A stretch of DNA of 50,668 nucleotides from Bacteroidia bacterium. Its GTDB lineage: Bacteria; Bacteroidota; Bacteroidia; UBA4408. Under the pieces are notes generated by a model. It did no database searches. It saw only the letters and a list, made by a program, of their open reading frames with translations, and had not been told where the DNA came from. Of the stretch, positions 1 through 8,124 are shown one piece after another. Each line of letters opens with the position of its first letter. Position 1 is the stretch's first letter. Made by a program: the position numbers and the translations under genes. The stretch spans positions 1 to 50,668 of the forward strand of contig JACMRI010000061.1 in NCBI GenBank assembly GCA_014376525.1, given 5' to 3'.

Positions 1-720
1 AGCCCCTAAGCGTGCGCTACCATATAGGTTGCGTTCGGTTAGGCTAAATACTGCTGTACCTGGGTTTTCGTACTTATACACTGCCATGGTGTTACCTTGT
101 GCATCGCGGGTGTAGTAGGTGTATTTATACGCCGTAAGCGGTTGCAACACTCCGTTTATGCGCGGTTTTACTACTTTGCTAATGCGGTTTCCGCTGGCAT
201 CGTAGTTAAACTCTAAATCGGGTTTGTTACAGTTACTTGTATTCATGCGACTAATGTACTTAATTTTTCCATACACAGTCCATTCTATATTAGCTATTTC
301 TTCTTGAGCGTCGCTAATAAGGTTTCCTATGGCATCGTAGGTATAGTTGTTGCCTTGCGCTATGTTGGTGGTGTTAAAGGTGCCTTGGTCTTCTATGTCG
401 TCGGTCATTAAGGCTCTGTAAGCTGTTAATGATGTGCCTTGTGGGGTAGCATCGTTTACGCTATACAAACGGTTGTTGGTTTTGTTAGCGGTGGTGTTGG
501 CGTTGTTATAATTGTAGGTAAGGTTATCTATAATGTTTCCTGTTTCGTCCTTGCGTAGTTGGGTAAGTATGTTTCCGTTGGCATCGTGGGTAAATGTGTT
601 TTCATAACGTCCGTTATAGGTGGTTGTGTTAGGCCATGTGTTGTTTGCTATATCCATATTATTATAGGCTTGCGCTTGTAGCAAGCGGTTAAGCTGGTCG
701 TAGGTAAATAACAAGTACAT
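1..720 (-). CDS. RHS/YD-repeat protein, C-terminal part (partial at the left edge)
   Basis: Reading the minus strand from position 720 to the window edge gives 240 uninterrupted codons. They contain YD-type repeats (YDAIGNLISD, YDASGNRISK, HDANGNILTQ) and end in YGSARLG, which is typical of the RHS core just before the variable C-terminal tip. RHS proteins are large secreted or surface polymorphic proteins whose core encapsulates a C-terminal toxin or effector; the tip lies outside the window. The start is doubtful. The ATG at 718-720 is followed at once by mid-repeat sequence (YDQLNRLLQAQAYN), the frame stays open only about 17 codons further upstream to a TAA, and there is no signal peptide. 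The copy therefore looks 5'-truncated: an orphan RHS cassette or pseudogene remnant rather than a full gene. The family is certain; functionality is not. Confidence 0.8.
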   Translation of the reverse strand, partial: MYLLFTYDQLNRLLQAQAYNNMDIANNTWPNTTTYNGRYENTFTHDANGNILTQLRKDETGNIIDNLTYNYNNANTTANKTNNRLYSVNDATPQGTSLTAYRALMTDDIEDQGTFNTTNIAQGNNYTYDAIGNLISDAQEEIANIEWTVYGKIKYISRMNTSNCNKPDLEFNYDASGNRISKVVKPRINGVLQPLTAYKYTYYTRDAQGNTMAVYKYENPGTAVFSLTERNLYGSARLGA

Positions 721-783
721 TAAATAATAGTTAAAAAATTGTACTGTAACTACTTACAGTGCGATTTTTTGATATAAATAAAT

Positions 784-791
784 TACATTTG
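784..791 (+). promoter_or_regulatory. Bacteroidota -7 box (TACATTTG) of the T9SS cargo gene
   Basis: TACATTTG is an exact match to the Bacteroidota -7 consensus TAnnTTTG and lies 50 bases before the start codon at 842. No good TTG was found 19-20 bases upstream, so this is a partial promoter match only. Confidence 0.45.
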
Positions 792-841
792 TGTATTATT
801 AAAAATAATAATAAACCTAACAATTAAAAAAACAACCAACC

Positions 842-1609
842 ATGAAAAAAATTTACTTAACAATTCTTTCAATAGCTATTGCTACAACAGCTGTTAATGC
901 ACAAACGTGTATATTAGGCGAAAACTTTACAGGTTACACTGGTAGCGCTTCGGCTTTACCAGCAGGCTGGATGGGCATGAACTTAAATGCTGCTGCAACT
1001 GGTAACGTTTACACATCTGCTACGTCGTGTGGGCCAAGTGGAGTTAATGCTTTCAAATTTACTTCTATTACTGCAGGAACAACAGCGCGTGCTACCTTAA
1101 TATCGCCGTCATTTACGGTTAGTAGTTACGATACGGTAACATTTTGGTTAAAAGGAAATAGCCTTGATAGTGTAAGTTCGCTAGCTTTATACATAGGTAA
1201 AGATACGGCTACTATGAGTTTAGTAAGTACATATAACAAGGCTAGTATTGCAGTTGCGGGTCAGTTTTTTTCTATACTAACTTACAGCACCGATCATTTT
1301 GTGAAATTTGTTTATACTAAATCGGCAGGTAATATTTCATTTGACGATTTTTGTATAAAAACATCAACAGTTACATCAGTTGATAATGCCAAACGTTTTG
1401 AAAACGTAGCTGTACGTTACAGTAACAATAAATTAGTAGTAAATACAAATGCTACAGTAACCTTACACAACATTATTGGCCAGCCAGTAATGACACAAAA
1501 AATGAATGCCAACGAAATGTTAGATTTATCAACACTTAACGCAGGTATTTATATAGTAAATGCAGTAAACGGAACAAACCGTACTACCAAAAAAATTGTA
1601 GTAGAGTAA
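842..1609 (+). CDS. Secreted protein with T9SS type A sorting domain, choice-of-anchor J-like
   Basis: 255 aa. A Sec signal peptide covers residues 1-20 (MKKIYLTILSIAIATTAVNA, cleavage before Q). Residues about 22-172 form one beta-rich domain with LPAGW, a TLISPSF strand and a SFDDFCI end, the pattern of choice-of-anchor J (MAM-like) modules. A linker leads to a C-terminal T9SS type A domain (about 180-255) with the usual VTLHNIIGQPV and LNAGIYIV strands and a KKIVVE end. The protein is probably exported by Sec, carried across the outer membrane by T9SS and left on the surface or released. The passenger's ligand is unknown. It is monocistronic, with a -7 promoter box upstream and a strong hairpin downstream. 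Confidence 0.85.
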   Translation: MKKIYLTILSIAIATTAVNAQTCILGENFTGYTGSASALPAGWMGMNLNAAATGNVYTSATSCGPSGVNAFKFTSITAGTTARATLISPSFTVSSYDTVTFWLKGNSLDSVSSLALYIGKDTATMSLVSTYNKASIAVAGQFFSILTYSTDHFVKFVYTKSAGNISFDDFCIKTSTVTSVDNAKRFENVAVRYSNNKLVVNTNATVTLHNIIGQPVMTQKMNANEMLDLSTLNAGIYIVNAVNGTNRTTKKIVVE

Positions 1610-1635
1610 TTTATTGCAAGCATATAATATGGCTC

Positions 1636-1677
1636 AAAAAAAAGGCTACAACTAAACTATTTAGTTGTAGCTTTTTT
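1636..1677. terminator. Bidirectional intrinsic terminator
   Basis: GCTACAACTAA (1645-1655) pairs perfectly with TTAGTTGTAGC (1661-1671) around a 5-base loop. An A-run lies before the stem and a T-run after it, so it could work on both strands. It closes the T9SS cargo gene and insulates purL. Confidence 0.85.
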
Positions 1678-1800
1678 AGTTAAATTTAAAAGGGTAACAA
1701 CGCCTGTTATTAGACAAATGTTTTTTTACACGTTAATTAAAATCCCTAAATTTAACCCATATTTAAAAAACCTTCACTTCCAATTCATAATTTAATATAC

Positions 1801-4032
1801 ATGACACCATTTTACTCCACACAACTTACCACTGTAGCCGACGCAAAAGCCCTAGGTTTATTACCCGAAGAGTTTGATAAAATAAATGAAATATTAGGGC
1901 GTGTACCTAATTTTACCGAGCTAAGTATATACTCCGTAATGTGGAGCGAACATTGCTCGTACAAAAACTCTATTACATGGCTTAAAACATTGCCCAAAGA
2001 TAGTGCACGTATGCTCGTAAAAGCAGGTGAAGAAAATGCAGGTTTGGTGGATATTGGCGACGGACAAGCATGTTGTTTTAAAATAGAATCGCATAACCAC
2101 CCATCGGCACTAGAGCCTTACCAAGGTGCAGCTACTGGTGTAGGCGGAATTAATCGGGATATATTTACCATGGGTGCACGTCCTATAGCGCAATTAAACA
2201 GTTTGCGTTTTGGCGATTTAAGTTTGGATAAAACCAAATGGTTGTTACGTGGCGTGGTTAAGGGCATAGGCGATTATGGTAACGCATTTGGTATTCCTAC
2301 CGTAGGAGGCGAGGTGTTTTTTGACGAGTGTTATAACATAAACCCCTTGGTAAACGCCATGAGCGTGGGTATGGTAAAAATAGGCGAAACTATTTCGGCT
2401 ACATCGTACGGTGTGGGTAATCCAGTATATATAGTAGGTTCGGCAACGGGTAAAGACGGTATTCATGGTGCTGCATTTGCCAGTAAAGACATGACAGAAG
2501 AATCGGCCAAAGACCTACCAGCAGTGCAAGTGGGCGATCCTTTTCAAGAAAAACTATTGTTGGAAGCTACGCTTGAAGTTATAAAAAGTGGTGCAGTAGT
2601 TGGCATGCAAGATATGGGCGCAGCAGGTATTACGTGCAGTACCAGCGAAATGAGCGCCAAAGGCGAACATGGTATGATTATTTATTTAGATAAAGTACCT
2701 ACACGCCAAGCCGACATGAAACCCTTTGAAATACTACTAAGCGAAAGCCAAGAGCGCATGCTTGTAGTAGTTACCAAAGGGCGTGAACAAGAGGTACAAG
2801 CTATATTTGACAAATGGGATTTAAACTGCGCCTGCATAGGCGAGGTTACTGATACTAAGCGTATTCATTTTTATATGAATGATGAATTAGTAGCCGATGT
2901 AGATGCTTATAGCCTTGTATTGGGCGGAGGTGCGCCAGTGTACACACGTGAGTATAAAGAACCTGCATACTTTGCCGAGAGCAAAAAATTTAATATAAGC
3001 CAAGTGCCCGAACCTGCAAGTTATAAAGCCGTTGCGGAGCATTTACTATCGCACGTAAACATAGCAAGCAAGCGTTGGGTATATGAGCAGTATGATAGCA
3101 TGGTGGGTACCATAAACCAAAGCACCAACAAACCAAGCGATGCCGCCATTGTAAACCTTAAGGGCACTAACCGTGCATTGGCACTTACGGTAGATTGTAA
3201 CAGTAGGTATGTAAATGCCGATCCTGAACAAGGCTGTGCCATAGCAGTAGCCGAAGCCGCACGCAACATAGTGTGTAGCGGTGGGCAACCATTGGCAGTT
3301 ACTAATTGTTTAAATTTTGGTAACCCTTACAACCCCGAAGTATACTGGCAGTTTGTAGGTGCTATAAAAGGTATGAGTAAAGCTTGTATAACCTTTGATA
3401 CCCCTGTAACTGGCGGTAACGTTAGTTTTTATAACCAAACAGCTTACCCCGATGGTCGTACAGAGCCTGTGTTCCCAACACCTACCATAGGTATGCTTGG
3501 GGTGCTAGATAACAAAGCAACACAAACAGGGCTATCGTTTACCACCGCCGGACACAAAATATATTTAGTAGGTACAAGTCGCAATTGCGTAGCTAGTTCG
3601 CAGTATTTGTACTCGTATTGCAAGGTTAAAAACAGCCCCGCACCACATTTTAATTTGGATGAAGAAAAACAAATACAAGATATAGTAGCGCAATTAATTA
3701 AACAGCAAATTATAGCATCGGCGCACGACTGTGCCGATGGCGGATTGCTTGTAACCCTTGCCGAAAGTGCATTTGAACACGAATTAGGTTTTGATATTAC
3801 CAGCAATTCAACTGTGCGCAAAGACGCATTTTTGTTTGGCGAAGCCCAAAGCCGTATCGTAGTTAGCGTTGCGTCTAATAAGGAAGCTGAGTTTAAAGCC
3901 CTTGTAACCAACTACGAACTATTAGGCGAAGTTACTGCCACGGGTAATTTTGTAGTAGATAACGAAAACCTAGGTAATGCCACCGCCCTAAAACACACGT
4001 ATAACAATGTGTTGGGGAATATAATGGCGTAG
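1801..4032 (+). CDS. purL: Phosphoribosylformylglycinamidine synthase, small PurL type
   Basis: 743 aa, the length of small PurL (about 740 aa) rather than the fused 1,300-aa form. It converts FGAR, ATP and glutamine-derived ammonia to FGAM in the fourth step of de novo purine synthesis, in complex with PurS and PurQ. Visible landmarks are the N-terminal SEHCSYKNS, the [21 protein letters not shown] nucleotide/phosphate loop near residues 96-116, a [12 protein letters not shown] stretch, and the second-half duplicates [10 protein letters not shown] and HDCADGGL. No purS or purQ is nearby, so its partners must be elsewhere. It begins 120 bases after the preceding terminator, so it should have its own promoter. 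Identification is secure. Confidence 0.97.
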   Translation: MTPFYSTQLTTVADAKALGLLPEEFDKINEILGRVPNFTELSIYSVMWSEHCSYKNSITWLKTLPKDSARMLVKAGEENAGLVDIGDGQACCFKIESHNHPSALEPYQGAATGVGGINRDIFTMGARPIAQLNSLRFGDLSLDKTKWLLRGVVKGIGDYGNAFGIPTVGGEVFFDECYNINPLVNAMSVGMVKIGETISATSYGVGNPVYIVGSATGKDGIHGAAFASKDMTEESAKDLPAVQVGDPFQEKLLLEATLEVIKSGAVVGMQDMGAAGITCSTSEMSAKGEHGMIIYLDKVPTRQADMKPFEILLSESQERMLVVVTKGREQEVQAIFDKWDLNCACIGEVTDTKRIHFYMNDELVADVDAYSLVLGGGAPVYTREYKEPAYFAESKKFNISQVPEPASYKAVAEHLLSHVNIASKRWVYEQYDSMVGTINQSTNKPSDAAIVNLKGTNRALALTVDCNSRYVNADPEQGCAIAVAEAARNIVCSGGQPLAVTNCLNFGNPYNPEVYWQFVGAIKGMSKACITFDTPVTGGNVSFYNQTAYPDGRTEPVFPTPTIGMLGVLDNKATQTGLSFTTAGHKIYLVGTSRNCVASSQYLYSYCKVKNSPAPHFNLDEEKQIQDIVAQLIKQQIIASAHDCADGGLLVTLAESAFEHELGFDITSNSTVRKDAFLFGEAQSRIVVSVASNKEAEFKALVTNYELLGEVTATGNFVVDNENLGNATALKHTYNNVLGNIMA

Positions 4033-4071
4033 GTAAAAATGTGATGTTATCAATTATTTAACTTCCAAAAA

Positions 4072-5235
4072 ATGAAAAATTTAAAAATAAAATCGTTAGG
4101 GCCTATTGAAAATGCTGATATTACCTTTGGCGATTTAACTTTTTTAGTAGGTCCGCAAGCGAGTGGAAAGAGTATTTTTATTCAAACATTAAAATTGTTA
4201 GTTGATAAATTTCATATTCGTAAAACGTTAGAACAATATAATTACGTGTGGGATAAAGACACTGATAAAATTTTAGATTTGTATTATGGTGAGGGAATGT
4301 GTAAAATATGGAAGGCAAATACTGAAATAACGCTCGATTCGAAACGTTACAATAAATCATTTTTAGAAACTAAATCAGGGCGTAATCAAAATACTAAAGA
4401 CGCTGAGGAGACTTTGTTTTATGTGCCCGCTCAACGTATTTTAAGTGTATCGGACGGACGCCCTAAACCATTTATGGAATTCGACTCTTCTGCACCTTAT
4501 GTGTTGCGTCAATACAGCGAAACTCTCCGTTTACTTTTACAAAATGGTATGGTTAAAAACGATTCTATTTTCCCTATCAGTAATAGATTGAAAGAGCCAT
4601 TAAGAAAGTCGTTTAACGACAGTATTTTTCATGATGGTAAAGTAGTAATAGATGATAGATCTGGGCAACGAAAACTACGAATGGAAGTAGATGGTATGAG
4701 TGTACCCTTTATAACTTGGAGTGCGGGACAAAAAGAATTTATGCCTTTATTATTAGGTTTTTATTATTTATGCCCTCCATCAAAAACAAGTAGAAAAGAC
4801 GATTACAAATATGTAGTTATAGAAGAGCCAGAGATGGGGTTACACCCGCAAGCTATTATCTCAATTATCTTACAAATTATTGATTTGCTATCAAGAGAAT
4901 ACAAAGTAATAGTTTCAACACACTCTCCTGTATTGCTTGAATTTGCTTGGGTTTTTAATTATTTAAAAACTAATAAAGTAAAAGATAGTGCATTATTAGA
5001 ATTGTTTAACTTACCAAAAACACAAGTAACAGAAAAATTATTTAAAAATATACTAACTACTAAAACCATCAATACTTTTTATTTTGACAGAAAAGACGGT
5101 AAAGTAACTACTAAAGATATTTCTACTCTTGATGCAGGTAATGAGGATGCTGCAATAGCCGAATGGGGAGGTTTATCTACATTTGTAAGTAGAGCTACTG
5201 ATATTATTTTAAAATATCAAACTAATGAAGACTAA
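4072..5235 (+). CDS. ABC-type AAA ATPase (AAA_15/AAA_21-like), first gene of a two-gene cassette
   Basis: 387 aa, cytosolic. The Walker A is GPQASGKS (residues 27-34). A signature-like WSAGQKEFMPLLL lies at about 216-228. The Walker B is VVIEEPEMGLHP (248-259) with a catalytic glutamate, and an H-switch STHSP follows at 282-286. This is the compact SMC/OLD-like ATPase core without a long coiled coil and without a visible TOPRIM domain. The stop codon overlaps the next gene by 11 bases, so the two are translationally coupled. ATPases of this class usually drive or gate an effector in phage defence or DNA repair pairs. That role is inferred from architecture; I cannot match the pair to a named system. 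The gene lies 39 bases after purL and may be read from its promoter. Confidence 0.85.
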   Translation: MKNLKIKSLGPIENADITFGDLTFLVGPQASGKSIFIQTLKLLVDKFHIRKTLEQYNYVWDKDTDKILDLYYGEGMCKIWKANTEITLDSKRYNKSFLETKSGRNQNTKDAEETLFYVPAQRILSVSDGRPKPFMEFDSSAPYVLRQYSETLRLLLQNGMVKNDSIFPISNRLKEPLRKSFNDSIFHDGKVVIDDRSGQRKLRMEVDGMSVPFITWSAGQKEFMPLLLGFYYLCPPSKTSRKDDYKYVVIEEPEMGLHPQAIISIILQIIDLLSREYKVIVSTHSPVLLEFAWVFNYLKTNKVKDSALLELFNLPKTQVTEKLFKNILTTKTINTFYFDRKDGKVTTKDISTLDAGNEDAAIAEWGGLSTFVSRATDIILKYQTNED

Positions 5236-5722
5236 GGATAAAAGCAAAGACGTAAATTTAGTTATCCAATCTGTTTTTGAAGAAGCCGTAAAAGCAACTA
5301 AAGATATTAAAACGGGTTATAATACTGGATTGCAAGCATTTGGTAAGGATAGCGATAAAATTAAACTAAAGAATACAACTTTAATACAAGGGAGTGTAAA
5401 TCTTGATAAATGTTTAGAATCAAAATACCCTAACGACAATAGGTGGGACTATTGTTTTGCATATACTTCTAAGGTATATTTTATTGAAGTACACACTGCT
5501 AATACAAGAGAGGTTCGTACAATGTTAAATAAATTAAAAGCCCTGAAAGATTGGTTAAATACAAGTGCGCCACATATAAACAAACTTAAAGCAAAGCAAC
5601 CTTATTTTTGGGTTCAGTCCAATAAGTTTAATATTCCCAAAGGTTCGTCTCAATACAGGCAAATAATTACGCAAGGCTTAGAACCAATACCATTATTTAC
5701 AGATAAACATTTGGAAAAATAA
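5225..5722 (+). CDS. Small uncharacterised partner with a possible PD-(D/E)XK-like core
   Basis: 165 aa, soluble, no signal peptide. Its ATG lies inside the end of the ATPase gene (11-base overlap), which implies tight stoichiometric coupling. The most structured part is residues 72-110: N72-R73-W74-D75-Y76, then a beta strand KVYFIEVHTA (E88, H90) and a lysine-rich helix TMLNKLKALKDWL. An aspartate, a strand ending in E-x-[K/H] and a following helix resemble a restriction-endonuclease fold, with H90 in place of the usual lysine. E19/E20 could supply the helix-1 acid. This fold assignment is my reading of the pattern, not a recognised family. It could equally be a non-catalytic adaptor or an immunity-like protein. 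The C-terminal half has more basic residues and a YRQIITQGLEPIPLF strand. Confidence 0.75.
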   Translation: MKTKDKSKDVNLVIQSVFEEAVKATKDIKTGYNTGLQAFGKDSDKIKLKNTTLIQGSVNLDKCLESKYPNDNRWDYCFAYTSKVYFIEVHTANTREVRTMLNKLKALKDWLNTSAPHINKLKAKQPYFWVQSNKFNIPKGSSQYRQIITQGLEPIPLFTDKHLEK

Positions 5723-5736
5723 ACATAGCACTAGCT

Positions 5737-5760
5737 ACCGCAAGCCTCACAGCTTGTGGT
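5737..5760. terminator. Hairpin after the ATPase cassette (weak terminator candidate)
   Basis: ACCGCAAGC (5737-5745) pairs with GCTTGTGGT (5752-5760), with one G-U pair and a 6-base loop, 14 bases after the stop codon. No run of T follows, so termination is only a possibility. Confidence 0.35.
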
Positions 5761-5810
5761 GTTAATTAGTTGTACTAACTGATATTAGTTATGTACTGTC
5801 ATTATCATCA

Positions 5811-5923
5811 ATAATTATTACAAAAGAAAACGTAACACTAACAAACGATTTAATAGCCATTTTAAAGATAAAGCATTAATGCTAAGCAAATTAATGGAGC
5901 AAAATGAAGCATTTAAAATTTAG
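5811..5923 (+). pseudogene. Possible frameshifted C-terminal remnant of a small gene
   Basis: Two adjacent frames join into one plausible tail: ITKENVTLTNDLIAILK (from 5817) and then DKALMLSKLMEQNEAFKI before a TAG at 5921-5923. The join needs one extra A in the AAAG stretch near 5864-5867. The composition (amphipathic helix, Asn/Glu/Lys) resembles the helical tail of small HTH-type regulators, but I cannot name a family. There is no start codon or 5' half. The remnant may be debris from whatever brought in the ATPase cassette. It could be chance in AT-rich DNA. Confidence 0.3.
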
Positions 5924-6017
5924 TTTTATAAATGTTATTTATACTACATAATCACAAGTTCGTACAATTTTTTACAAGTAAAAAACGAAACGTTATTTCT
6001 AATCTAATGAAACCACT

Positions 6018-6881
6018 ATGCACAACAACAATTTACATACTATACAACAGTATTTTAGTAAGCAATTACAACCCGCATATAACGCGCAAGCCTTAACTCA
6101 ATTGTTTAGTCAGCTTACTACACACATTACTCAATTAAGTAAAGTACAACAGCTTACCGAACCCAATTACCGAGTTACCGAATCTCAAATTAATAGCTAC
6201 AATAAAGCCATTGCACAACTATTACAACATAAACCTATACAATACATTATAGGTTACGAATGGTTTAATGGTTTGAAATTTGAAGTAAACGAACACACAC
6301 TTATACCACGCCCCGAAACAGAGGAACTGGTGCACTACATTATTAATAAATACAAAAAAAACACGGCTAATTTAAATTGTATTGATGTAGGTACTGGTAG
6401 CGGTTGCATAGGTATTAGTTTGTATAAAAACATGCACAACGCCAATGTTACATTATGCGATATAAGCAGCGAAGCCCTTGCAATAGCTAAGAAGAACGCA
6501 TTACAAAATAATTGCACCGTTGAGTATTTAACTACTGATATTTTAAATTGGGAACAATATCATTGGGAAAGTTATGATGTAGTGGTAAGTAATCCGCCTT
6601 ACGTTATGGAGCAAGAAAAATTAACGATGCACGCCAACGTGGTTAATTATGAGCCACACACGGCATTGTTTGTACCCAATAATGATCCCTTACTATTCTA
6701 CAAAGCTATTGGAGCTATGGCACAAGTTACATTAAAACCACAAGGTTTGTTGTGTGTAGAAATAAACGAAGCTTTAGCTACAGAAACAGCGGAGTTATTT
6801 ACCCAATTAAATTTTACACAAGTTACAGTTATATGCGATATGCATGGTAAGCAACGTTTTGTATCAGCCGTAAAATTATAA
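6018..6881 (+). CDS. prmC: Release factor glutamine N5-methyltransferase
   Basis: 287 aa, full length for PrmC/HemK. It methylates the glutamine of the GGQ motif in peptide chain release factors using S-adenosylmethionine. The N-terminal helical domain covers about residues 1-75. The Rossmann methyltransferase has its SAM loop DVGTGSGCIG at 123-132, an acidic CDIS strand end at 147-150 and the substrate-glutamine motif NPPY at 192-195. PIQYIIGYEWF and the LIPRPETEEL segment are family hallmarks. The ATG at 6018 is the first in frame; an ATG at 6007 is out of frame. It is probably transcribed alone and converges on the asparaginase gene. Confidence 0.95.
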   Translation: MHNNNLHTIQQYFSKQLQPAYNAQALTQLFSQLTTHITQLSKVQQLTEPNYRVTESQINSYNKAIAQLLQHKPIQYIIGYEWFNGLKFEVNEHTLIPRPETEELVHYIINKYKKNTANLNCIDVGTGSGCIGISLYKNMHNANVTLCDISSEALAIAKKNALQNNCTVEYLTTDILNWEQYHWESYDVVVSNPPYVMEQEKLTMHANVVNYEPHTALFVPNNDPLLFYKAIGAMAQVTLKPQGLLCVEINEALATETAELFTQLNFTQVTVICDMHGKQRFVSAVKL

Positions 6882-6947
6882 TTCGTTAATTTGTTTTAAG
6901 CCTGCGATTTTTGTTTTGAAGGCTGTATAAATGGCGGGCTGGCATTA

Positions 6948-7964
6948 TTAAGTACTAACCTCTCCGCAGTGGTTACTAACAAACAAAGTTTTAAATTTAG
7001 CAAAAGGATAATTTGCCAACAAAAACATACTTTTGGTAATGGCAGTTTCCAAGGTCATATCTGCAGCCGAAATTATACCCATACGCGCAAACGCCGATGA
7101 GGTTTCATACTTGCCTTGCTCTACCGCTCCCTCAATACATTGTGTAACATTTATTAGTATTTTATTGCTAGAGCAAGCATCTTGTAGTGCATCTATTAGC
7201 CATTTTTGGTTGGGTGCATTGCCACTACCAAAAGTGCGCATAATTACAACCGTGCATTCGCTTTGCAATATGGCAAGAACTATTTGTTTGCTAATGCCTG
7301 GAAAAAAATGCAACACACCTACGCCACTATCTAGTTGAGTGTAAAATTGTGTAGCTTTTTTTGGTGTTTTATTTATTATCAAATTATTATATTCAATATT
7401 TACACCAGCAGTTGCCAATGCAGGAAAGTTAGGCGATTGAAAAGCATCAAAATGTGCAGCATTGTACTTAATACTCCTGTTGCCTCGCAACAATGTATAT
7501 TCAAAATAAATACATACTTCGGGTACTACAGCAGTATTGTGGGCGGTATAATTAGCGGCTATTTCTATAGCAGTAATTAAGTTTTCTTTACCATCTGTGC
7601 GTATTACACCTATAGGTAATTGCGAGCCAGTAAGTATTATTGGTTTAGTGCAATTAGCTATCATAAAACTAAGTGCCGATGCCGTGTAAGCCATAGTATC
7701 GCTACCATGTAGCACCACAAAACCATCGTAACTTGCATAGTTTATTTGTATCAATTTTACTAATTTTACCCACACATCGGGGTTCATATTACTGGAGTCT
7801 ATTGGGGTAGCAAACGACACGTGCGATAATTGCACAGGCAAGCGGTTAAGTTCGGGTACGGCTAGCTGTAGTTTTTTAAAATTTACAGGGCACAGCACAC
7901 CCGCTGCATCTTGCATCATTCCTATGGTTCCACCTGTGTATATAAGTAATACTTTACGTTTCAT
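6948..7964 (-). CDS. ansA: Type I L-asparaginase
   Basis: 338 aa, cytosolic (no signal peptide), the size of the AnsA group. It hydrolyses asparagine to aspartate and ammonia. The first catalytic threonine is in YTGGTIGM (T13). The second set is in LHGSDTMAY (S88-D89-T90), with a substrate-binding DSSNM at 56-60 and TGSQLPIG at 112-119. The lack of a leader argues for the housekeeping type I enzyme rather than periplasmic type II. It faces prmC at its 3' end and is divergent from ppiD, with a promoter box in the shared 160-base gap. Confidence 0.95.
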   Translation of the reverse strand: MKRKVLLIYTGGTIGMMQDAAGVLCPVNFKKLQLAVPELNRLPVQLSHVSFATPIDSSNMNPDVWVKLVKLIQINYASYDGFVVLHGSDTMAYTASALSFMIANCTKPIILTGSQLPIGVIRTDGKENLITAIEIAANYTAHNTAVVPEVCIYFEYTLLRGNRSIKYNAAHFDAFQSPNFPALATAGVNIEYNNLIINKTPKKATQFYTQLDSGVGVLHFFPGISKQIVLAILQSECTVVIMRTFGSGNAPNQKWLIDALQDACSSNKILINVTQCIEGAVEQGKYETSSAFARMGIISAADMTLETAITKSMFLLANYPFAKFKTLFVSNHCGEVST

Positions 7965-7985
7965 TACAATTGGTTTTATATCCTA

Positions 7986-7993
7986 CAAATGTA
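7986..7993 (-). promoter_or_regulatory. Bacteroidota -7 box of ansA
   Basis: On the minus strand this reads TACATTTG, an exact TAnnTTTG match, 21 bases before the ansA start codon. No TTG at 19-bp spacing was seen, so only half of the promoter is supported. Confidence 0.45.
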
Positions 7994-8124
7994 TTATTTG
8001 TAGTTAGCGTAACTCTATTTTAGTAGTAAATTAACATTTTAAAGCTTAGAGTACTTATTTTTTACGATTATTTGATATATTCGCACTCAAATTAAATAAA
8101 CAAAAAACACAATTTACATTAACA

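Noticed and set aside
3444..3911. 155-codon antisense frame inside purL
   Set aside because: It lies wholly opposite a clear purL reading frame and looks like a codon-bias shadow.
4072..5722. Assignment of the ATPase pair to Septu, Gabija, PARIS or AbiL
   Set aside because: The partner lacks HNH, UvrD and TOPRIM/DUF4435 features and is much smaller than most of those effectors.
6899..6924. AGCCT/AGGCT hairpin between prmC and ansA as terminator
   Set aside because: Only five pairs with a 16-base loop and no T-run directly after it.
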